From an uncultured Alphaproteobacteria bacterium (GTDB lineage Bacteria; Pseudomonadota; Alphaproteobacteria; JAPOUT01; G958296285), in contig OY282459.1 in NCBI GenBank assembly GCA_958296285.1, forward strand, positions 756,367 to 820,366: DNA of 64,000 bases. Direction: 5' to 3'. This document shows positions 35,985 to 45,158 of this stretch, one piece after another; the stretch's first letter is position 1; the number at the start of each line of letters is the position of its first letter. The translations under genes were made by a program, and so were the position numbers. The notes beneath the pieces were generated by a model. It saw only the letters and a list, made by a program, of their open reading frames with translations. It was not told where the DNA came from and ran no database searches.

Positions 35985-36264
35985 GGTGGGTTTGGGGGGC
36001 GTGCCATGCTCCCGTTAAGGGGGGTGTGGGGGGTCGGAGACCCCCCGCGAGAAAGGGGGGGTCGGGGGGAATCCCCCCGAAAGTCGGCGGGCGAGAGCGA
36101 GACGAAGTCCACAAGCCCGAAGGGCGCAGTGAAACGAAGCGAGCGTTAGCGAGCGAGAAAGCCCGCCGACCCCCCTGCTCGCAAGAGCTCTTGAATAGCG
36201 GGCTAACGCCCGCTTGGTTTTTCTTGGGGGGCTAGCCCCCCAAACCCCCCTTAACGGGAGCAAG
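35981..36264. repeat. Nested-palindrome intergenic element, copy R4 (rearranged)
   Basis: This copy lies between the convergent VOC gene and aroC. A short decayed left end (GTTAAGGTGGGTTTGGGGGGC) is followed by a second left end CTCCCGTTAAGGGGGG. Then come a GGGGGGTCGGAGACCCCCC palindrome, GGGGGGAATCCCCCC, the GTCGGCGGGC/GCCCGCCGAC stem, the CAAGAGCTCTTG core, an AGCGGGCTAACGCCCGCT hairpin and a full right end with CCCCCCTTAACGGGAGC. The modules are in a different order from R1, with the large variable stem missing. Confidence 0.85.
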
Positions 36265-36280
36265 TCAGAACGCCACAGCC

Positions 36281-37369
36281 TCAACCAATCTGCCCCCGAT
36301 GCCGCAAAAAGTGATCCGCCAAAACACACGCAACCATCGCCTCCCCAACAACCCCCGCCCTTATCCCAACACACGGATCATGCCGACCCCGAACCGATAC
36401 CTCCGCATCCTCGCCCCCGCTCGTCACCGTCCTCCCAACAACCCGAATGGACGAAGTCGGCTTCACAACAAAACGCAAAACCAAATCCTGACCGGTGGAT
36501 ATCCCCCCCATCACACCCCCCGAATGATTGGATAAAAATACAACCTCCCCCCCTTTTCCCTTTTTCATCCGCATCTCATCAGCATTCTCCTCGCCGCGCA
36601 AAGCCGCCGAACCAAAACCCTCGCCAATCTCAACCCCCTTGACCGCATTGACGCTCATCAACGCCGCCGCCAAATCCGCGTCCAACTTCCCATAAATCGG
36701 CGCGCCCAACCCAACGGGAACGCCCGAAACCTCAATCTCAATCACCGCGCCGCAAGACGACCCCGCCTCGCGCAAGCCGTCCAAATAAGCCTCCCAATCT
36801 TTGACCGATTCAACATCAGGACAGCGCAAAAGATTGCGCTCGGCTTCCTCCCAATCCCATCTCTCGCGGGACGCCCTCTTCTCGCCCAGCTGAAGAACGG
36901 CGCTCCTTATCCGAATTTCGGGCACAATCTTCCGCGCCACCGCCCCCGCCGCCACGCGAACCGCCGTCTCCCGCGCCGAAGACCGACCGCCTCCGCGATG
37001 ATCCCTAATCCCATATTTCCTCTGATAAGCGTAATCCGAATGGCCAGGGCGAAAAACATCGCGCAAAGCGTCATAATCCTCGCTCCTCGCATCCTCATTC
37101 TCAATCAGCATGGAAATGGGCGCGCCTGTCGTGAAAGTCTCGCCGCCCTCCTCCATCAAGCCCGAGAGAATCTTTACGCGATCGCTCTCGCGGCGTGGGC
37201 TGACAAAGCGACTCTGTCCCGGACGGCGCTTGTCCAGCCAATGCTGAACATCCGCCTCGCTCAAGGAAAGACGCGGCGGCGCGCCATCCACGACACAGCC
37301 CACGCCCGCGCCATGCGATTCGCCCCAACTGGTGAAGCGAAACAAACGCCCGAAACTATTATGCGACAT
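36281..37369 (-). CDS. aroC: Chorismate synthase
   Basis: AroC makes chorismate from EPSP, needing reduced FMN. The protein begins [20 protein letters not shown] with the family N-terminal motif. It continues with [28 protein letters not shown] (FMN binding) and [16 protein letters not shown]. The start is ATG 37369, overlapping the fabI stop (TGATG); longer upstream frames lie inside fabI. At 362 residues it is of normal length. The 3' third has unusual codon use (A/C-rich on the plus strand) like other genes that border a repeat element. Confidence 0.96.
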   Translation of the reverse strand: MSHNSFGRLFRFTSWGESHGAGVGCVVDGAPPRLSLSEADVQHWLDKRRPGQSRFVSPRRESDRVKILSGLMEEGGETFTTGAPISMLIENEDARSEDYDALRDVFRPGHSDYAYQRKYGIRDHRGGGRSSARETAVRVAAGAVARKIVPEIRIRSAVLQLGEKRASRERWDWEEAERNLLRCPDVESVKDWEAYLDGLREAGSSCGAVIEIEVSGVPVGLGAPIYGKLDADLAAALMSVNAVKGVEIGEGFGSAALRGEENADEMRMKKGKGGEVVFLSNHSGGVMGGISTGQDLVLRFVVKPTSSIRVVGRTVTSGGEDAEVSVRGRHDPCVGIRAGVVGEAMVACVLADHFLRHRGQIG

Positions 37370-38193
37370 CAGGAACCCCCCGTTCCCGAAACCTCCAAAT
37401 TGCCGGGAATGCCAATAATGTTCGCGCCGCCATCCACATAATGCACTTCGCCTGTGACGCCAGATCCCAAATCGCTCAAGAGATAAAGCGCCGTCTTGCC
37501 AATCTCCTCGGTGGAGACATTGCGGCGGAGAGGGGCGTAAGCCTCGTTCCATCGCAAGAGCGTGCGCAAGCCCGTGACGCCGGACGCCGCCAGCGTCTTG
37601 ACAGGTCCGGCCGAAATCGCATTGACGCGAATCGCCTTCTCGCCCAAATCCGCCGCCAAATAGCGCACAGACGCCTCCAGCGCCGCCTTCGCCACGCCCA
37701 TGACATTATAACTGCCGACAGTCTTCTCCGCGCCATAATAAGAGAGGGTGAGAATCGCGCCCCCCGCCTCCCTCATCAGAGGCTCGGCGCGGCGGGCGAG
37801 CGCCGTCAGCGAGTAGCAGGAAATGTCCAGACTCTTCAAGAAATTCGCCCGCGATGTCTCCACATAGCGCCCCGAAAGCTCGTCCCTGTCCGAGAAGGCG
37901 ATCGCATGGACGAGAAAATCCAGCGCGCCCCAATCTTTGGCGAGGGCGTCCATCAGCGCGTCCAACTCCTTATCCTCGCCGACATCGCAGGACAAAAGAC
38001 GCTTCGCGCCAATCTCTTCGGCGAGAGGGCGAACCCTCTTTTCCAGCGCCTCGCCCTGATAGGTCAGCGCGATCTCCGCGCCCGCTTGGCTGAGAACCCG
38101 CGCGATCCCCCAAGCGATGGAGCGATTGTTGGCGACTCCCAAAATGAGACCGCGTTTTCCTTCCATCAGAGACATGTCCGTCTTCTCCGTCAT
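37369..38193 (-). CDS. fabI: Enoyl-ACP reductase (NADH), FabI type
   Basis: FabI reduces enoyl-ACP in the last step of each fatty-acid elongation cycle. The FabI cofactor motif [13 protein letters not shown] and the catalytic pair in [20 protein letters not shown] (Tyr...Lys) are clear. FabI is the target of triclosan and isoniazid-like drugs in other bacteria. At 274 residues it is normal. It sits in a minus-strand run SEL1-fabI-aroC with overlapping ends (ATGA with the SEL1 gene, TGATG with aroC). Confidence 0.96.
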   Translation of the reverse strand: MTEKTDMSLMEGKRGLILGVANNRSIAWGIARVLSQAGAEIALTYQGEALEKRVRPLAEEIGAKRLLSCDVGEDKELDALMDALAKDWGALDFLVHAIAFSDRDELSGRYVETSRANFLKSLDISCYSLTALARRAEPLMREAGGAILTLSYYGAEKTVGSYNVMGVAKAALEASVRYLAADLGEKAIRVNAISAGPVKTLAASGVTGLRTLLRWNEAYAPLRRNVSTEEIGKTALYLLSDLGSGVTGEVHYVDGGANIIGIPGNLEVSGTGGS

Positions 38194-38786
38194 TTGGGGA
38201 CTCTCCCATGGGGATTCTCCCGGCGATTAGGATTCTGTTGAGCCTTTTGGGTTTCGGAAGGCATGATCGCGTCCAATCTGCGGCGGGCGCGGAGACTTCC
38301 GCCTTTCATGGCGATCCAATACCATCCGATGGCGCGCGGCTTGTCCGGACGGACAGCATAGCCTTTCTCATAGATTCGTCCCATATAAAATTGCGCCTCC
38401 GGATGTCCGCTTTCCGCCGCCCATTGGATCCAGCGCAGTCCGCGGCGCGTGTCGCATGGGACTCCGTCTCCGGCGAGGCGCATGATTCCGGCGTTGAGCG
38501 CCGCCGAGACAAGCCCCGCTTCCGCCGCGCGCTCATAAAAGGCGAGCGCGCGTTTGGGATCGCGCCGCACCCCCAAGCCCCGCCGGAGCATATGGGCGAT
38601 ATTTCTCTGCGCCGCCATGTCGCTCCCCCGCGCCAGAGGCAGCCACAGCGCGAAGGCTTTCTGATAATCCCGCGAATCGTAAGCCTTGAGACCCTGCGCG
38701 AATGCCGATTCCTCGCCCGCCCGCGCCGGCGCGAGAGACCCCGCGCACAAAAAAGCGATCAGAAGCGCCGCCGACAGATGTCTCAT
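38190..38786 (-). CDS. SEL1-repeat periplasmic protein
   Basis: This is a 198-residue exported protein with a signal peptide (LSAALLIAFLCAGSLAPARA). About four Sel1/TPR-like helix pairs follow: SRDYQKAFALWLPLARGSD, DPKRALAFYERAAEAGLVSA, DTRRGLRWIQWAAESGHPEA and KPRAIGWYWIAMKGG. Such repeats mediate protein binding in the periplasm. The start is ATG 38786; the frame stays open far upstream over pdxH on the other strand but has no support. It is coupled to fabI by an ATGA overlap. Confidence 0.85.
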   Translation of the reverse strand: MRHLSAALLIAFLCAGSLAPARAGEESAFAQGLKAYDSRDYQKAFALWLPLARGSDMAAQRNIAHMLRRGLGVRRDPKRALAFYERAAEAGLVSAALNAGIMRLAGDGVPCDTRRGLRWIQWAAESGHPEAQFYMGRIYEKGYAVRPDKPRAIGWYWIAMKGGSLRARRRLDAIMPSETQKAQQNPNRRENPHGRVPK

Positions 38787-38852
38787 GGATTTTGCCAACA
38801 GACTCTCTCCTCTATCCTCAACATTCGCGTCCATTCTATTATAAGATGGGGC

Positions 38853-39503
38853 ATGGATGCGAGAGACCCGATAGAGTCCGTTCTCGCGGCGCATGAGCCG
38901 TTTTCGCTTCTCTCGCGCTGGATGGAGGAGGCGGCGGCGCGGGGCGAAGCTCTGCCGGACGCGACTTCGCTCGCCACGGCTGACGCCGAAGCGCGTCCGA
39001 ATATCCGCATGGTTCTCTTGAAGGGCGCGGATGAGGCGGGCTTCCTTTTCTACACAGGGATGGAGAGCGTCAAGGCGCGGGAGATGCGCGAGAATCCTCG
39101 CGCCGCTCTCTGTCTTTATTGGAAGAGTCTTAGGCGGCAGATTCGCGCGCGCGGGGATGTCGCTCCTCTCGGCGATGATGAGGCGGACGCCTATTTCCGA
39201 ACCCGTCCGCGCGCGAGTCAGATTGGCGCTTGGGCGTCCGATCAATCCGCGCCTCTTTCCGATCGCGCTCTTTTGGAGGCGCGCTTTCGGGATTATGAGG
39301 ATCGTTTCGGCGAGGGCGCTGTTCCGCGTCCTGAAAAATGGTCGGGCTTTCGGCTTGTTCCGGACGAGGTGGAGTTTTGGATAGATCGCCCGAGCCGTCT
39401 TCATGATCGCGTGGTTTTTTCGCGCGGCGGGCGCGGCGGGGGCGGGCGGCGCGGCGGGAAAAGCGAGAGCGATTTTTGGCGCAAGAGTTTTTTGCAGCCT
39501 TGA
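38853..39503 (+). CDS. pdxH: Pyridoxamine 5'-phosphate oxidase
   Basis: PdxH oxidises PNP/PMP to PLP with FMN. Conserved blocks are PNIRMVLLKG, AGFLFYTGMESVKAREMRENPRAAL, LYWKSLRRQIRARGDV, the SQIGAWASDQS stretch, and WSGFRLVPDEVEFW with RLHDRVVF near the end. The start ATG at 38853 gives 216 residues, normal size. A Gly/Arg-rich insertion (RGGRGGGGRRGGKSES) sits in the C-terminal loop, another case of glycine expansion in this genome. It is divergent from the SEL1 gene and 12 bp before the cation transporter. Confidence 0.94.
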   Translation: MDARDPIESVLAAHEPFSLLSRWMEEAAARGEALPDATSLATADAEARPNIRMVLLKGADEAGFLFYTGMESVKAREMRENPRAALCLYWKSLRRQIRARGDVAPLGDDEADAYFRTRPRASQIGAWASDQSAPLSDRALLEARFRDYEDRFGEGAVPRPEKWSGFRLVPDEVEFWIDRPSRLHDRVVFSRGGRGGGGRRGGKSESDFWRKSFLQP

Positions 39504-39515
39504 AGGGGAGGGTTT

Positions 39516-40454
39516 ATGTCGCATCACTTTCATCATTCTCATCATTCTGTCATGCCGCCCGATGATGCCGGGAAGCTTGTCAGGAGCGCCACGTGGGCGG
39601 CTCTTTTGACGGCGGCGTTTTTGGTTTTCGTCAAATTTTACGCGTGGTGGATCACGGGATCGCTTGCCGTTCTGGGCATTTTGATAGACGCGGTTTTGGA
39701 CAGCGTTTCTTCGCTGGCGATTTTTTTCGCGGTTCGCTACGCGCAGACTCCTGCTGATGCGGAGCATCGTTTTGGTCATGGGAAGGCGGAGGCGTTGGCG
39801 TCTCTTTTTGTCGGCGGTTTGATGGCGGCGACCGCGTTATTTTTATGTTGGAGCGCGATAGGGAGGCTGATTGCGCCGCAGCCTGTCGCGGCGGCGTTTT
39901 TGGGTGTCGCGGCGATTATGGTTGTGATGGTTGTTTCGGCGCTTTTGATTCTTTATCAGTCTTATGTGATTCGGAGGACGGGTTCTGTGGCGATTCATGC
40001 GGATTCGCTTCATTATCGGGCGGATTTTTTGCTTCATGGCTCGGTTTTGGCGGGGCTTTTTGGCGTGGAGTGGTTTGGGGTTTCGGCGTTGGACGCGTTA
40101 TGCGGTTTAGGCATTGGGTTTTACATTGGTTATGAGTCGTGGCGCGTTGTTCGGGGGGCGTCGGATCAGCTTTTGGATCATGAGATTTCTGATGGGCTGC
40201 GGGAGGCGATTCGCTTGGCGGCTCGGCGGCATGATCGTGTTTTGGACATTCATGATTTGCGGACGCGGCGCGCGGGTCAGCGCGTTTTTGTTCAGATGCA
40301 TATTGAGTTGCCGCCTGAGATGAGTTTATTGGAGGCTCATCGGGTTTCGGATGAGGTTGAGGCGTCTGTGGTGGCGGTGGTTCCTGGGGCTGAGGTTTTG
40401 ATTCATCAGGATCCTGCGGGGTTAGAGGAGACGACTCAGTTGGAGCGCTCTTAG
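39516..40454 (+). CDS. Cation diffusion facilitator (FieF-like)
   Basis: This is a 312-residue CDF transporter exporting divalent metals (Zn, Fe or Cd) in exchange for protons. The N-terminus is His-rich (SHHFHHSHHS). Six spans follow, with metal-site motifs in span 2 (LIDAVLDSVSSL) and span 5 (HADSLHYRAD), and a cytoplasmic ACT-like tail (RVFVQMHIELPPEMSLLEAH). This is close to FieF/YiiP, though metal choice is not certain. The codon use shifts to T/G-rich third positions toward the 3' end, as in other genes beside repeat elements. Repeat R5 begins at its stop codon. Confidence 0.92.
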   Translation: MSHHFHHSHHSVMPPDDAGKLVRSATWAALLTAAFLVFVKFYAWWITGSLAVLGILIDAVLDSVSSLAIFFAVRYAQTPADAEHRFGHGKAEALASLFVGGLMAATALFLCWSAIGRLIAPQPVAAAFLGVAAIMVVMVVSALLILYQSYVIRRTGSVAIHADSLHYRADFLLHGSVLAGLFGVEWFGVSALDALCGLGIGFYIGYESWRVVRGASDQLLDHEISDGLREAIRLAARRHDRVLDIHDLRTRRAGQRVFVQMHIELPPEMSLLEAHRVSDEVEASVVAVVPGAEVLIHQDPAGLEETTQLERS

Positions 40455-40772
40455 CGCTCCCGTTAAGGGGGGTTTGGGGGGCTAGCCCCCCAAGAAAAAC
40501 CAAGCGGGCGAAGCCCGCTACAGTCGGCGGGCGTGGCGAAACGAAGCGGGCGCAGCGCGACAGCGCAAGCCCGCGAGAAAGCCCGCCGACCCCCCTGCTA
40601 GAAGAGCTCTTGTAGCAGGGGCGGTTGGGGGGTGGGTCGCTTTTCCTCGTTTCGCTTCGCTTCACTCGGAAAAGCTTTTTCCCACCCCACCCCCCAACCG
40701 ATAGGCTGCCTTGCGGCAGCCTTGGTTTTTCTTGGGGGGCAAGCCCCCCTTGACCCCCCTCAACGGGAGCAA
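40455..40772. repeat. Nested-palindrome intergenic element, copy R5 (complete, best TIRs)
   Basis: This is the clearest full copy, between two genes on the same strand. The terminal inverted repeats read GCTCCCGTTAAGGGGGG at the left and CCCCCCTCAACGGGAGC at the right, each with a GGGGGG..CCCCCC palindrome. Inside are AGCGGGCGAAGCCCGCT, the GTCGGCGGGC/GCCCGCCGAC stem, an AAGAGCTCTT core, and the large stem in its second sequence version (40622-40700; GGTTGGGGGGTGGG with CCCACCCCACCCCCCAACC, inner GCTTTTCC/GGAAAAGC). A TAGGCTGCC/GGCAGCC hairpin completes it. Confidence 0.92.
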
Positions 40773-40839
40773 ATCATTGCCCCCCAAACCCAAAAACCAT
40801 ACAATCCCCCACACAAAACACCACACGGAGGGACACATC

Positions 40840-42474
40840 ATGCGCGGACTTATGCAAAACTTCCCGCTCCACGAAAACTCCATCCTAGACCACGCCAAAA
40901 AACACCACGCCTCACGCGAAATCATCTCGCGAAGCATAGAAGGGCCAATCCACAAAACAAACTACGCCCAAATCCATCACCGCGCCAAACAATGCGCCCA
41001 AGCCCTCGTCAAACTCGGAATCAAACCCGGCCAAGTCGTCGCCACAATGGCTTGGAACACTTGGCGGCATCTGGAAACATGGTACGGAATCCTCGGCGCC
41101 GGCGCCGTCTATCACACGCTCAACCCCCGCCTCTTCCCCGATCAACTCAACTACATCATCAACCACGCCGAAGACCAAATCCTCTTCCTAGACGCCACCT
41201 TCATCCCCATCATGGAAAACCTCGCCGAAAAACTCCCCAACATCCGAGCCTATATCATCATGGCGGACAAAACCGCCATGCCCAAAACGAAACTCAAAAA
41301 CGCCCTCTGCTACGAAGACCTCCTCGCCGCCGAAGATGGCGACTTCCAATGGATCCTGACAGACGAAAATGACGCCGCGGGAATCTGCTACACCTCCGGC
41401 ACGACAGGAAACCCGAAAGGCGTCGTCTATTCGCACCGCTCCAACGTCCTCCATACGCTGATCGCCGCCATGCCCGATGTGCTCGGCCCCGGCAACGCCG
41501 ACAGCGTCATGCCTGTCGTCCCGATGTTCCACGCCAACGCCTGGGGCCTCGCCTTCCTCGCCCCGATGGTCGGCGCGAAGATGGTCATGCCGGGGGCGAA
41601 GATGGACGGCGAAAGCATCTACGAACTTTTGGATTCCGAAAAAGTCAGTTTCACCGCCGCCGTCCCGACTGTCTGGCTGATGCTTCTGCAATATCTGGAA
41701 GGCGGCAACCGAAAACTTCCGCATCTGAAGCGAGTGGCGATAGGCGGCTCGGCGGTGCCGCGCTCCATGATTGAGAAATTTGACAAAGACTATGGCGTGA
41801 CCGTGAGCCATCTCTGGGGCATGACCGAGATGAGTCCTGTCGGCACGACAGGATCGCTCCGCGCCCATCACGGCGAGCTGGATTACGAAGATCAGCTGGA
41901 TATCCGCCTCAAACAAGGCTTGGCGCCCTATATGGTGGATATGAAAATCACAGACGATGACGGCAAGGAACTCCCATGGGACGGCAAGAGTTTCGGACAT
42001 CTGATGGTTCGCGGCCCCGCGGTCGCGCGCGCTTATCTGAAGGGCGAGGGCGGCGAGATCGTGGATGAGGAGAGTTGGTTTGACACGGGCGATGTCGCGA
42101 CCATTGACGCGGAAGGCTATATGCAGATCACCGATCGCTCCAAGGATGTGATTAAGTCGGGGGGCGAGTGGATTTCCTCCATTGAGATTGAGAATTTGGC
42201 GGTTGGTCATCCTGATGTGGCGGAGGCGGCGGTGATTGGTCTGCCGCATCCGAAATGGGATGAGCGTCCGCTTTTGGTTTTGGTTCCGAAGGAGGGCGCG
42301 GCGCCGTCGGCGCGGGCGATCAAGGATTATCTGAAAGACAAGATCGCCAAATGGTGGATGCCGGACGATATTGTTCTGACGGACGAGATTCCGCATACGG
42401 CGACCGGCAAGATTCAAAAAATGGCGCTCCGCGAGAAATACCAAAACCATCGCTGGACAGACGAAGCGGGATAG
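40840..42474 (+). CDS. Fatty-acid-CoA ligase
   Basis: This is a 544-residue ANL-superfamily enzyme activating a carboxylic acid to acyl-CoA via acyl-AMP. The P-loop-like motif CYTSGTTGNPKGVVYSH, VPMFHANAWG, LWGMTEMSPVG, the ATP-ribose Asp in SWFDTGDVATID and the hinge SKDVIKSGGEWISS, plus the C-terminal Lys motif TATGKIQKMAL, are all present. It is most like the medium/long-chain AlkK/FadD group. The start is ATG 40840 with a perfect GGAGGGAC site. With the acyl-CoA dehydrogenase and glyoxylate genes it fits fatty-acid catabolism. Confidence 0.94.
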   Translation: MRGLMQNFPLHENSILDHAKKHHASREIISRSIEGPIHKTNYAQIHHRAKQCAQALVKLGIKPGQVVATMAWNTWRHLETWYGILGAGAVYHTLNPRLFPDQLNYIINHAEDQILFLDATFIPIMENLAEKLPNIRAYIIMADKTAMPKTKLKNALCYEDLLAAEDGDFQWILTDENDAAGICYTSGTTGNPKGVVYSHRSNVLHTLIAAMPDVLGPGNADSVMPVVPMFHANAWGLAFLAPMVGAKMVMPGAKMDGESIYELLDSEKVSFTAAVPTVWLMLLQYLEGGNRKLPHLKRVAIGGSAVPRSMIEKFDKDYGVTVSHLWGMTEMSPVGTTGSLRAHHGELDYEDQLDIRLKQGLAPYMVDMKITDDDGKELPWDGKSFGHLMVRGPAVARAYLKGEGGEIVDEESWFDTGDVATIDAEGYMQITDRSKDVIKSGGEWISSIEIENLAVGHPDVAEAAVIGLPHPKWDERPLLVLVPKEGAAPSARAIKDYLKDKIAKWWMPDDIVLTDEIPHTATGKIQKMALREKYQNHRWTDEAG

Positions 42475-42612
42475 ACTGTTTGAAAGGATAAAAGCCGCGT
42501 GAGCCAATGTCGCGTGAGACAATGTGATCAAATGCCGCTCGCCTCGCCCCCGCGCCAAAGGTAGTCTCATCGCATTGGGAGAGGAGACCCTAGACCTGTT
42601 TAGGAGATTCTC

Positions 42613-42882
42613 ATGATCCCTTCCCCTCTTCGCAAAGAAACCTTCGCGTCAAGACGCCCCGCGTCAAGACGCCCCGCCGCTTTCGCCGCTCTCGCGCTGA
42701 TCGCGGCGACAATCCCAACCACCGTCCTTGCCGCGCAAGGCAAAGTGTGCCGAGGCGGAACCATTCGGGGACCCCACGGCTATAACGAAAACTTCTTATG
42801 CCCCCTTTCCCAAGCCGTCTATAATGACGGCGTTTTCTGCCGATGCCCCGGCACCAAAATCGGACAGGTCTTCTCCAGATAA
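42613..42882 (+). CDS. Small exported Cys-rich protein 1
   Basis: This is an 89-residue protein with a TTTAGGAGATTCTC leader before the ATG and a signal peptide ending near TVLAAQ. The mature part of about 48 residues has four cysteines (KVCRGG, FLCPLS, FCRCPG), enough for two disulfides. The n-region ASRRPASRRPA is encoded by two tandem copies of a palindromic GCGTCAAGACGCCCC insert. A second exported protein with the same Cys layout occurs at 44779. I recognise no family; the function is unknown. Confidence 0.65.
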   Translation: MIPSPLRKETFASRRPASRRPAAFAALALIAATIPTTVLAAQGKVCRGGTIRGPHGYNENFLCPLSQAVYNDGVFCRCPGTKIGQVFSR

Positions 42883-42979
42883 GCCGCCGCGTCTAAAAGT
42901 TGCGCCGCGCCGCAGAGACGGCTAGACTGTCGCGCCTAAACAAGATCGCGACAAATGGGAGGGCGAGAGCCATAGAGCC

Positions 42980-43699
42980 ATGGTGAGCCGATTGGCGAAA
43001 TTCTGGAGCGGCACGGCGCTGCTGGCGTTTCTTCTCGCCATGCTGGTCTCGCGCGCCGAAATCGCCGGGGCGGGCTGGATCGTGATCCTTCTCGTCTCCG
43101 GCTGGATCAGCGCCCTGTTGGGGCTTCTCTTGGCGCTGATCGCCTCCCTGACAAAGCGCCAGAGACGCGCCGCGATTTTTGTCGCCGGACTGTCGGCGCT
43201 CCTTGTCGCCGCGCCCATGATAAGCCTGCTGCGAGGACGGGACGCGCCGCCCATCCACGACATCTCCACCGATTTGGAAAATCCGCCCGCCTTCCGCGCC
43301 GCCCTTGACGCGCGCCCAGCTTTCGCCAATCCCCTCAACCGCAAGACGCCTCCCGATCTCGCCAAGCGCCAGCGCGAAGCCTATCCCGATCTCGTCCCTT
43401 TAAGATTCGCCGCGACAAAAAGCGAACTCTTCCGCGCCGCCAAAAAAATCCTCAAAGAGGAGGGTCTCCGCATCCTCTCTTCCGCCGAAAAAGACGGGCA
43501 TCTGGAAGGAGTCGCCCAAACGCCCCTCATGGGCTATAAGGACGATATCGTCTTGCGAATCCGCGAAATCAAGGAAGGCGGCGCTCTCATGGATATGCGA
43601 TCGGTTTCTAGAATCGGCGTCTCCGATTTGGGCGCGAATGCGCGGCGAATCCGAAAAATCCGAGCCCGTCTGAAAAATCATTTCGGCGGCAATTCATAG
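42980..43699 (+). CDS. DUF1499 membrane protein
   Basis: This is a 239-residue protein. Three N-terminal spans (AKFWSGTALLAFLLAMLVSR, IVILLVSGWISALLGLLLAL and IFVAGLSALLVAAPMI) are followed by a DUF1499 domain (about 90-235) with IHDISTDLENPPAF, ARSVSRIGVSDLGANARRIRKI (in part) and the EGVAQTPLMGYKDDIVLRI strand. The family is conserved in alphaproteobacteria without a proven role. It ends 22 bp inside the converging MBL-fold gene, so the two 3' ends overlap. Confidence 0.85.
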   Translation: MVSRLAKFWSGTALLAFLLAMLVSRAEIAGAGWIVILLVSGWISALLGLLLALIASLTKRQRRAAIFVAGLSALLVAAPMISLLRGRDAPPIHDISTDLENPPAFRAALDARPAFANPLNRKTPPDLAKRQREAYPDLVPLRFAATKSELFRAAKKILKEEGLRILSSAEKDGHLEGVAQTPLMGYKDDIVLRIREIKEGGALMDMRSVSRIGVSDLGANARRIRKIRARLKNHFGGNS

Positions 43700-44598
43700 A
43701 CCTCATCCAGCCCCGGCTCTTCTCGCGCCGCTCCCGCCACGCGGACGCGCCCCTCCGAAACCATGCCCCGCAAATGCGACAAGGTGGAAAGCGCCGCCGC
43801 CCCATGCAGACGCTTATCCACATCGGCATAAATGATCGCCACCATCTCTTTGATTTTATGAACGCCCTCTTTGAGGCATTGGCGAATCTGCGCCTCGCGC
43901 GCCTCCCGATGCGCGATGAAGGCTCGCAAAAAAGGCTTCGGATCGGTGATCGGAGGGCCATGGGCGGGCAAAAGAATCTCGTCCTCGCGGGCGAGAAGAA
44001 GCCTGAGCGAGCGCATATAAGCGAGCATGTCGCCGTCAGGCGGCGCGACAACGCTGGTGGACCAGCCCATCACATGATCGCCGGTGATGAGCGCCTTCTC
44101 CTCTTCAAGGGCGAAGCACATATGGTTGGACGTATGACCCGGCGTGAAAACGCAGCGCAGCGTCCAATCCGCGCCGCCGATTTCGTCTCCGTCTTTGACG
44201 CGGACGTCCGGCGTGAAATCCATGTCGCCGCCCTCCTCCATCGCCGGGCCCGCCACGGCGCGCCCGCTCCCATGCGGGCCGAAACCGTAACTCTTCGCGC
44301 CCGTTCTCTCTTTGAGGGGCGCGGCGGCCGGCGAGTGATCCAAATGCGTATGAGTCAGAAGAATATGGGTGATGCGCTCGCCTTCAGTCGCGCGCAGCAG
44401 AGCCTCCACATGCCGGGCGATATTCGGGCCGGGGTCTATGACGGCGACCTCGCCATTGCCGATAATATAGCTGTTCGTCCCCAAATAGGTGAAAGGGCCG
44501 GGATTAGGCGCGACAAGACGCCGCGCGCGCGCGGAAAGGCGGCGCGCCACGCCGTGATCGGCGTCCATCTCGCGCACGAAAGGTATCTGGTAAGCCAT
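43678..44598 (-). CDS. MBL-fold metallohydrolase (LACTB2-like)
   Basis: This is a 306-residue metallo-beta-lactamase-fold enzyme. The metal motif THTHLDHS is present, with VIDPGP, VFTPGHTSNHMCF (His) and LITGDHVMGW (Asp). The C-terminal winged-helix-like part (about 215-300: RAFIAHREAREAQI and on) is as in LACTB2-type RNases and related hydrolases. The start is ATG 44598, preceded by GGAGCG; the TTG before it is less likely. Substrate unknown; RNase or thioesterase roles are possible. Its 3' end overlaps DUF1499. Confidence 0.9.
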   Translation of the reverse strand: MAYQIPFVREMDADHGVARRLSARARRLVAPNPGPFTYLGTNSYIIGNGEVAVIDPGPNIARHVEALLRATEGERITHILLTHTHLDHSPAAAPLKERTGAKSYGFGPHGSGRAVAGPAMEEGGDMDFTPDVRVKDGDEIGGADWTLRCVFTPGHTSNHMCFALEEEKALITGDHVMGWSTSVVAPPDGDMLAYMRSLRLLLAREDEILLPAHGPPITDPKPFLRAFIAHREAREAQIRQCLKEGVHKIKEMVAIIYADVDKRLHGAAALSTLSHLRGMVSEGRVRVAGAAREEPGLDEVYELPPK

Positions 44599-44778
44599 CA
44601 AAGACGCTCCCTTTCTCTCTTTTCTCCCTCGCCAAAAAGACTAGCACGAATCACGACCCCATGACCAAACAGACCTCACCCAATCGTGAGCGAATGTGGA
44701 TTGCTCGGGCGATGGCGCCAGACCTAATCTCCGATTGGGTTCAAGGAAGGACAATCGCGCGGCGAAGAGGAAACCCTC

Positions 44779-45102
44779 ATGGCGCAACTTTTCCTCTCTT
44801 TCTCCAAAGCGAGACCGTTTTCTCTCGCCATAACAATTATGGCGATGCTCATCGCCCTCGCCGCCCCCGCCCGCGCCTTCCCGTTCCGAAACGGTCTCTG
44901 CACGATCTATAGCGTGAGTCCGACAAGCGGACGTCTGAATCCGATCGCCCAATGCTATCTTCCCCCCGGCGCGCCTTCGCGGGCGGCGTGCGATTGCGAA
45001 CTGCCTCAAAGGGCGAGGCTTGGATCAAAGTCCCCGCCGCGCGCGCTAGACCCGCGGAGTCTGCCAAACCCGCCGGGTTTTTTTGACGCGCCGCCCCCTT
45101 GA
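44779..45102 (+). CDS. Small exported Cys-rich protein 2
   Basis: This is a 107-residue protein with a clear signal peptide (SLAITIMAMLIALAAPARA). The mature part has four cysteines (GLCTIY, AQCYLP, ACDCELP) in the same C..C..CxC order as the protein at 42613, followed by a proline-rich tail (NPPGFFDAPPP). The ATG has GAGGAAACC upstream. The similarity to the earlier protein is in layout rather than sequence, so common ancestry is only suggested. No family is recognised. Confidence 0.6.
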   Translation: MAQLFLSFSKARPFSLAITIMAMLIALAAPARAFPFRNGLCTIYSVSPTSGRLNPIAQCYLPPGAPSRAACDCELPQRARLGSKSPPRALDPRSLPNPPGFFDAPPP

Positions 45103-45158
45103 CCGCCGCAGCCTATCGGTTATAAGCAAAGCCGTTTGCTGTTCATTCCGAGTCTCTC

